Below, piece after piece: positions 59,293-64,000 of a stretch of 64,000 bases of DNA. The notes below the pieces were generated by a model. The model had not been told where the DNA came from. It made no database searches and was given only the letters and a program-made list of their open reading frames with translations. Position numbers and translations under genes: made by a program. Source of the stretch: Clostridia bacterium (lineage in GTDB: Bacteria > Bacillota > Clostridia > Oscillospirales > Acutalibacteraceae). The stretch spans positions 62,001 to 126,000 of the forward strand of contig JAFTVI010000035.1 of assembly GCA_017465825.1 (NCBI GenBank), read 5' to 3'. The first letter of the stretch is position 1. The number at the start of each line of letters is the position of its first letter.

Positions 59293-59377
59293 TCAATACC
59301 CCTTGTTTCACCAATATAATAAGGTCACTTTTTCTTTTCATTTATTTATATTAAAACATATTCTTACACGATTCTCA

Positions 59378-59406
59378 TTATATCATCGAAATATATGTTT
59401 GTCAAT
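59378..59406 (-). promoter_or_regulatory. Promoter of the polysaccharide operon
   Basis: Minus strand TTGACA (59406-59401), 17-base spacer, TATAAT (59383-59378): perfect consensus. Confidence 0.88.
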
Positions 59407-59461
59407 GATTTTTATTTAATCGAACAATGGACATATGATGTCGGTTTTTTTGTCGAATGAC

Positions 59462-59490
59462 TTGCAAAATCTTCCGATATAAATTATGAT
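59462..59490 (+). promoter_or_regulatory. Promoter of the sigma-like gene
   Basis: TTGCAA, 17-base spacer, TATGAT, 39 bases before the start codon; it diverges from the polysaccharide promoter. Confidence 0.65.
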
Positions 59491-59529
59491 ATAGTTAAGA
59501 AGATATATGATGAATGAGGAGAAAACGTA

Positions 59530-60234
59530 ATGAACGGTGATAAAAACAAACAGATTGCGCCGCAGGTGGTGCTTGCTCAGCACGGCAATAAGGAAGCGTG
59601 CAAAAAACTCTATGCGGCCTATTACAAGAATATTTTCTTTATAAGCAAGCTGATGTCCTGTGATTCGGTTGCGGCTATGAATCTGACGGAAGAGATTTTT
59701 ATTGAAATGTTTAAATCCGTCAGCAAGCTGAGTGATTATACCGCATTTGAACAGTGGCTGTATTCCATAGCGGTCAATATGTGCAAACCTGATGCGGCAA
59801 ATTCACAGGGAGAAACTCAGAGCCTTGTCAGGGATATGAGCGACATTGTCAGCGGAATACGCAGAAGCGTGGCGGATAACGATAAATTCGCTTTTGAGCG
59901 GATCATAATGAATCTTCTTGAAACGGTAATCTCAGCTCTGCCCTTTGATGCAAAAGCAATTTTCCTTTATAAAAATTTTGCATTGCTTGATAATGACAAA
60001 ATTGCCCTTATTGAGAAAAAAGATGAAAGCGACATTGCCGCCGGTGCAGATGCGGTTGATAAATTTATTTTTACAATAGGGGAGAAGCTCCGAGGTGACG
60101 GAGTGGATATTTCTCCCTTTGCAAAGGATTGGAACAGCACACTTTGCTATCTTGCATCCCGTGTCTTCGTGCCTGATTCTGTACACGGTAAGGTTTCGGA
60201 TTTTCTTGGTGTGGATGTAAATCCTTTTAAGTGA
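59530..60234 (+). CDS. Sigma-70 region-2-like protein (reduced ECF sigma factor)
   Basis: A 234-residue protein. Residues about 12-95 match sigma-70 region 2 (ACKKLYAAYYKNIFFISKLM, NLTEEIFIEMFKSV, FEQWLYSIAVNMC). Residues 100-190 contain a helical segment where region 4 should be (VISALPFDAKAIFLYKNFALLDNDKIALI), but the recognition helix is not convincing. It may be a degenerate ECF sigma factor or a non-DNA-binding relative. The LRR gene follows 115 bases later with its own promoter. Ribosome site GAGGAG. Confidence 0.65.
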   Translation: MNGDKNKQIAPQVVLAQHGNKEACKKLYAAYYKNIFFISKLMSCDSVAAMNLTEEIFIEMFKSVSKLSDYTAFEQWLYSIAVNMCKPDAANSQGETQSLVRDMSDIVSGIRRSVADNDKFAFERIIMNLLETVISALPFDAKAIFLYKNFALLDNDKIALIEKKDESDIAAGADAVDKFIFTIGEKLRGDGVDISPFAKDWNSTLCYLASRVFVPDSVHGKVSDFLGVDVNPFK

Positions 60235-60291
60235 TATTGTACATATTTGTCAAAAATTATCAGTATTTTGAATGAAAATTATCTAAACCTA

Positions 60292-60320
60292 TTGACATCC
60301 TTTTGTTTTTAACCTATAAT
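60292..60320 (+). promoter_or_regulatory. Promoter of the LRR gene
   Basis: TTGACA, 17-base spacer, TATAAT: perfect consensus, 29 bases before the start codon. Confidence 0.88.
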
Positions 60321-60349
60321 TTATTAGACTATGAGTACGGAGTGATTAT

Positions 60350-61501
60350 ATGAAATCATTGAAAATTAAAAAGGTACTTTTTATTATGCTTACCCTTACA
60401 GCGGTGTTTATGCTTTTCAGCGTTACAGCCTATGCGGATGAGTACGGTAATTTCTCGTATAATTCCATCGAACCCGAAGAGGGCGAGGAATTTGAGCCTT
60501 ATATCGAAATCTCCGGCTACAGCTCAGATGATAATGAAGAGCCCGTTGCCGTTCAGATTCCCGATGTGATCGACGATGTTCCCGTAACGGCTATAAGTGC
60601 ATCTGCATTTTCAGGCGTAAGCAATCTTAAAGAAGTTATTATTCCCGATACTGTTACAACAATAGAGAACGCAGCTTTCTACGATTGCCACGACCTTGAG
60701 ATTGTGGTTATTCCCGATTCGGTTACATATATCGGTGAGTCCGCATTCCAGAGTTGCGAAAATCTTAAATATGTTATCATCGGCAACGGCGTAAAGCTGA
60801 TCGGTGATATCGCATTCAAGGACTGTGTTGCTCTTGAGGTTGTAAGCATCGGTTCTGCTGTGGAAACAATCGGCAACGGTGCATTCTACAACTGTACGGC
60901 TCTTACCGACGTGCGCATTCCCGCATCTGTTAAAGAGATTGAGAAGCTTGCCTTCGGTTATTATCAGAACGGCAGTGAAGATGCAGTTGTTGACGGCTTT
61001 ACATTCTATACGGACGGTGCAAATGCCGCAGTTAATGCTTACGGTGCAACAGCTGATGTTGAAGACAGCTCCGAGGATGTATCCGCTCCTGTTGCAGGTG
61101 CTCTCGCAGTAATAAACAATTCCGCTTGTGCTGAGCACAGCGTTAAGTACACAAATGTAAGAACTGCCACCGATTCATATGACGGTCTTGATGTTGCATT
61201 CTGTGCAGACTGTGCATCTGTTGTAACTCAGCCTAATTATGATATGGAACCTGAAGAATCAAGCTCTTCACTTATAACATTTATTATTATTGCAGTTCTT
61301 GTTGTTGCTTTTGTGATTCTCCTTGTCTGGTATGTCAAGATGTCCAAAAAGAGAAGAGATGCATCAATCGCGGCGTACAATGCAGGCAAACCCCTTCCCG
61401 ATGTAGCTGAAAAAGAAGCTCAGGAGAAGAAGGAAGCAGAAAAGTACGCAAAGAAAAAGGCTAAGCAGGAAGCAAACCTCAGAAAATATATTGATTTTTA
61501 A
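60350..61501 (+). CDS. Surface leucine-rich-repeat protein with membrane anchor
   Basis: A 383-residue exported protein. A signal peptide (1-27) precedes BspA-type LRR_5 repeats (about 65-200), seen as recurring units such as LKEVIIPDTVTTIENAAFYDC and LEIVVIPDSVTYIGESAFQSC, each 23 residues. A membrane helix near residues 305-327 and a highly charged Lys/Glu/Ala-rich cytoplasmic tail (330-383) close the protein. BspA-like proteins bind host or bacterial surface molecules. The next gene starts 12 bases after the stop. Confidence 0.88.
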   Translation: MKSLKIKKVLFIMLTLTAVFMLFSVTAYADEYGNFSYNSIEPEEGEEFEPYIEISGYSSDDNEEPVAVQIPDVIDDVPVTAISASAFSGVSNLKEVIIPDTVTTIENAAFYDCHDLEIVVIPDSVTYIGESAFQSCENLKYVIIGNGVKLIGDIAFKDCVALEVVSIGSAVETIGNGAFYNCTALTDVRIPASVKEIEKLAFGYYQNGSEDAVVDGFTFYTDGANAAVNAYGATADVEDSSEDVSAPVAGALAVINNSACAEHSVKYTNVRTATDSYDGLDVAFCADCASVVTQPNYDMEPEESSSSLITFIIIAVLVVAFVILLVWYVKMSKKRRDASIAAYNAGKPLPDVAEKEAQEKKEAEKYAKKKAKQEANLRKYIDF

Positions 61502-61513
61502 GGGGTGACCTTG

Positions 61514-62704
61514 ATGAAAACCGCAAAAAAGATTATTGCAGTATTGCTGGCGTGTATTACGTTGTTTGCAGGCTTGTCTGTAATGGCTTTTGCACAAGGC
61601 GGTACACAGCTTAAGTTCAATTCCGACGGTCAGTTTAAAATTATGATTTTTGCTGACAATCAGGACAACGAGGATATTGAAGAAACTACAACACAGATTA
61701 TGACGGAGGCGCTTGCAAAATATACTCCCGACCTTGTTGTTTTTCTCGGTGACAATACTGTTTCCGCATCTTACGAAACTCACTATACAGCCATAGAGGC
61801 TCTTCTTGCACCTACCATTAAAGCAGGCGTGCCCTTTGCTCTGGTTTTCGGCAATCACGATCAGGAGGGTGTAAACGGCGATAAGGAAGCCTTGCTTGAA
61901 ATGTATCAGGAGATCGGCGGTGAGCTTTGTCTTACAACGGATGCGGCTCCCGAAATTTACGGCTGCGGCAACTCCAACGTTACTATTTTTTCTTCTGACG
62001 GTAAAAACACTGCATTCAATCTCTGGTTTTTCGATACAGGCTCAACCCTTGTTCTTGAGGACGGAAGCCGTGACGGTTACGACTACATAAGAGAAGATCA
62101 GGTTAAGTGGTACGAAGAAACCGAAACCGCACTCAAGGCGGCAAACGGCGGCAAAACCGTTCCCTCTATTGTATTCCAGCATATAATTGTTCCCGACGTT
62201 TACAAGGCTATATATTCAGTAGAGCTTCCCTTTGAAACTGACGGCTATACATATGAAGGTGTTACATATCTTCCCGTGCCCTCTTTTTCAAAGTACAACG
62301 GCATAATTATTGAACCCTGCAGTCCTTCATATTATAATAAGGCGGGTCAGTTTGATGCCTGGGTTGAACACGGTGATGTTATAGCGATGTTCTGCGGTCA
62401 CGACCACCAGAACGATTTCCAGACCGTATATCAGGGAATCGGCATCAACAACGTTTCAACTGTTGGCGGCAGTGCTTATCACGACGATATTTCAAGAGGT
62501 GTAGGTCTTGTCACTCTTGATGAGAGCGACCTTTCAACATATGAATACGAAATGATTTATATGTTTGACCTTGCTCTTGAGGAAGGCTCGCAGATTTCCG
62601 AGGTTGAGGGCGGCAGAAGCAAATTCTATTACAGAGTTGTAAAATGGTTCCGTAAATTTATCAACGGTGTACATTGGGTTATTACCTTGGGTAAGGCTAC
62701 TTAA
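61514..62704 (+). CDS. Secreted calcineurin-like metallophosphoesterase
   Basis: A 396-residue exported enzyme, starting at the ATG after AGGGGTGA. The signal peptide (1-28) ends at AFAQ. Metal-binding motifs: IFADNQDNE (with Asn-Gln in place of the usual Asp-x-His), FLGDNTV, FGNHDQEG, FQHIIVP and FCGHDHQND. The end (VVKWFRKFINGVHWVITL) forms an amphipathic helix. It forms a tandem pair with the gene at 62822. The substrate may be phosphorylated glycans or nucleotides outside the cell. Confidence 0.88.
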   Translation: MKTAKKIIAVLLACITLFAGLSVMAFAQGGTQLKFNSDGQFKIMIFADNQDNEDIEETTTQIMTEALAKYTPDLVVFLGDNTVSASYETHYTAIEALLAPTIKAGVPFALVFGNHDQEGVNGDKEALLEMYQEIGGELCLTTDAAPEIYGCGNSNVTIFSSDGKNTAFNLWFFDTGSTLVLEDGSRDGYDYIREDQVKWYEETETALKAANGGKTVPSIVFQHIIVPDVYKAIYSVELPFETDGYTYEGVTYLPVPSFSKYNGIIIEPCSPSYYNKAGQFDAWVEHGDVIAMFCGHDHQNDFQTVYQGIGINNVSTVGGSAYHDDISRGVGLVTLDESDLSTYEYEMIYMFDLALEEGSQISEVEGGRSKFYYRVVKWFRKFINGVHWVITLGKAT

Positions 62705-62716
62705 ATAAAATATTTG

Positions 62717-62747
62717 CAGACCGCATAAAAATGCGGTCTGTTTTTTT
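62717..62747 (+). terminator. Terminator between the paired phosphoesterase genes
   Basis: CAGACCGCAT, loop AAAA, ATGCGGTCTG, then seven T. Confidence 0.93.
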
Positions 62748-62757
62748 CATTTTTGTA

Positions 62758-62786
62758 TTGCATTTTTTATTCTGAATTGTTAAAAT
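62758..62786 (+). promoter_or_regulatory. Promoter of the second phosphoesterase gene
   Basis: TTGCAT, 17-base spacer, TAAAAT, 35 bases before the start codon. With the terminator before it, the gene is a separate transcription unit. Confidence 0.75.
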
Positions 62787-62821
62787 ATAGTATATCAATT
62801 TACGAAAGGTGTGTTTCAGCA

Positions 62822-63997
62822 ATGAAAACAGCAAAAAAGATTTTGTGCGTTCTTCTTGTATGCATAATGACAGCATTCGGCTCCGTTATGGCTTTTGCAG
62901 ATGATGCAGCACTTAAGTTTGATGAAAACGGTCAGTTTGAAATTATGATTTTCGCTGACTCTCAGGATGATGAGGCTCTTGAAGCAACAACAACTCAGCT
63001 TATGAAAGAAGCTCTTGCAAAGTATGAGCCTGATCTGGTTGTTTATCTCGGTGATAATACTGTTGCTGACGGTTATGACAATCAGTATACTGCGATTCAG
63101 GCAATTCTTGCACCTGTTGTTGAAGCAGATGTTCCTTTTGCTCTTGTTTTTGGTAATCATGATCAGGAACAGGGCGTTGATAAGGAAGTCCTCCTTGCTA
63201 TGTATCAGCAGATCGGCGGCGGTCTTTGCCTTACATACGACACTCCCGACCTTTACGGCTGCGGTAACTCATTCCTTCCCATCGTTTCATCCGACGGCAC
63301 AGGTATTGCATTCAATCTCTGGTTCTTTGATTCCGGTTCATCTCTCCGTGATGAAGAAACAGGCGAATGGCTCGGTTATGATTATGTTAGAGAAGACCAG
63401 ATCGAGTGGTACGAAACAACAGCGGCAGGTCTTGCACTTGCTAACGGTGGCGAGAATGTTCCCTCAATCGTATTCCAGCACATCATTGTTCCCGAAGTTT
63501 ACGAGGCTATGTATCCCTCTCTTCCCTTTGGTATCAAGGACTTCACATACAAGGATGTAGCTTATCTTCCCGTTCCCTCATTCTCTGCTCACTCAGGCTT
63601 TGTCTTTGAGCCTCCCTGTCCTTCTTACTTCTCCGCAGGTCAGTTTGACTCATGGGTAGAAACAGGTGACGTTATTGCATCCTTCTACGGTCACGACCAC
63701 ACAAACTCATTCACAACCACATACAAGGGTATTGACATCACAACTGTTCCCACAGTTGGCTGCAACTCTTATTCAAACGATATTACAAGAGGTGTAGGTC
63801 TTATCACTCTTGACGAGAGCGACCTTTCAACATACTCATATGAAGTAGTAAGAATGTGTGATTTAGCTCTTGAAGAAGGCTCCTTGCTTTCATCTGTTGA
63901 CGGCGGCAGCAGTACATTCTACTGTATGTTTATGAACCTTGTTACAAAGATGCTTGATGCTATCCACAATCTTTTCAACGGTGGAATTTCTTTCTGA
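62822..63997 (+). CDS. Secreted calcineurin-like metallophosphoesterase, paralogue of the preceding gene
   Basis: A 391-residue exported enzyme; the ATG after AAAGGTG is used instead of upstream codons within the promoter. Signal peptide about 1-27. Motifs IFADSQDDE, YLGDNTV, FGNHDQEQ, FQHIIVP and FYGHDHTN show the same order and spacing as in its neighbour, which it closely resembles along the whole length, so it arose by tandem duplication. It also ends in an amphipathic helix (NLVTKMLDAIHNLF). Its codon choice is more biased than that of the first copy, suggesting higher expression. Confidence 0.88.
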   Translation: MKTAKKILCVLLVCIMTAFGSVMAFADDAALKFDENGQFEIMIFADSQDDEALEATTTQLMKEALAKYEPDLVVYLGDNTVADGYDNQYTAIQAILAPVVEADVPFALVFGNHDQEQGVDKEVLLAMYQQIGGGLCLTYDTPDLYGCGNSFLPIVSSDGTGIAFNLWFFDSGSSLRDEETGEWLGYDYVREDQIEWYETTAAGLALANGGENVPSIVFQHIIVPEVYEAMYPSLPFGIKDFTYKDVAYLPVPSFSAHSGFVFEPPCPSYFSAGQFDSWVETGDVIASFYGHDHTNSFTTTYKGIDITTVPTVGCNSYSNDITRGVGLITLDESDLSTYSYEVVRMCDLALEEGSLLSSVDGGSSTFYCMFMNLVTKMLDAIHNLFNGGISF

Positions 63998-64000
63998 TTA

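Overview
The window looks like a chromosomal segment of a low-to-middle GC Gram-positive gut anaerobe of the Clostridia, most likely Oscillospiraceae/Ruminococcaceae. The evidence is strong AGGAGG-type ribosome sites, sigma-A promoters with 17-bp spacers, a T-box leader, a type I dockerin, and a four-subunit [FeFe]-hydrogenase operon with an embedded sensory-type hydrogenase, an arrangement I know from Ruminococcus. No rRNA, tRNA or CRISPR array was seen.

Layout. 1-1.7 kb: tail of an ABC transporter of the lantibiotic-immunity type and a small membrane-anchored protein. 2-4 kb: metG on the minus strand behind a methionine T-box. 4-7.1 kb: an AT-rich accessory island with a lone LytTR regulator, a membrane sensor-like protein overlapping a MazF/PemK-like toxin gene, and eleven 19-bp tandem repeats. 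7.2-12.3 kb: AraC-type regulator, Nudix hydrolase, then a large serine recombinase with its small DUF6870-like partner and a DUF4143 ATPase, probably the remnant of a mobile element. 12.7-23.6 kb: SulP transporter and GH29 fucosidase, then a long carbohydrate operon (histidine phosphatase, GPH symporter, M20 peptidase, phosphoesterase, membrane-anchored GH36, GH16). 23.8-27.1 kb (minus): a secreted dockerin protein and a secreted cysteine peptidase.

27.5-35.7 kb: the hydrogenase operon. HndA (NuoE-like), HndB, HndC (NuoF-like) and HydA form an NAD(P)-linked, probably electron-bifurcating enzyme. Between HndA and HndB lie two DRTGG proteins, two GHKL ATPases, a PHP phosphoesterase and a HydS-like hydrogenase homologue, which look like a hydrogen-sensing signalling module. 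35.9-38.9 kb: a 991-residue asparagine-synthetase-like protein with Ig-like modules. 39.1-39.3 kb: a small DUF6291 gene whose promoter carries a LexA-like box. 39.5-47.2 kb: a second carbohydrate locus (MFS symporter, DUF4091 protein, phosphoesterase, GNAT, two unrecognised proteins). 47.3 kb: a 34-residue peptide gene. 47.8-49.5 kb: a wall/membrane-anchored SGNH hydrolase.

49.6-59.3 kb (minus): a surface-polysaccharide operon from one strong promoter: ABC export permease and ATPase, coiled-coil protein, 1073-residue multidomain glycosyltransferase, UDP-ManNAc dehydrogenase and UDP-GlcNAc 2-epimerase (together supplying UDP-ManNAcA), an Asp2/XcbB-like hydrolase and a DUF6270 protein. 59.5-64 kb: a reduced sigma-like protein, a membrane-anchored LRR protein and two tandem secreted phosphoesterases.

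The best candidates for something undescribed are the membrane-sensor/MazF-like pair with its repeat array (5.2-7.1 kb), the Tyr-rich Ig-like module shared by secreted and apparently cytoplasmic proteins of this window, and the SOS-type promoter on the DUF6291 gene.
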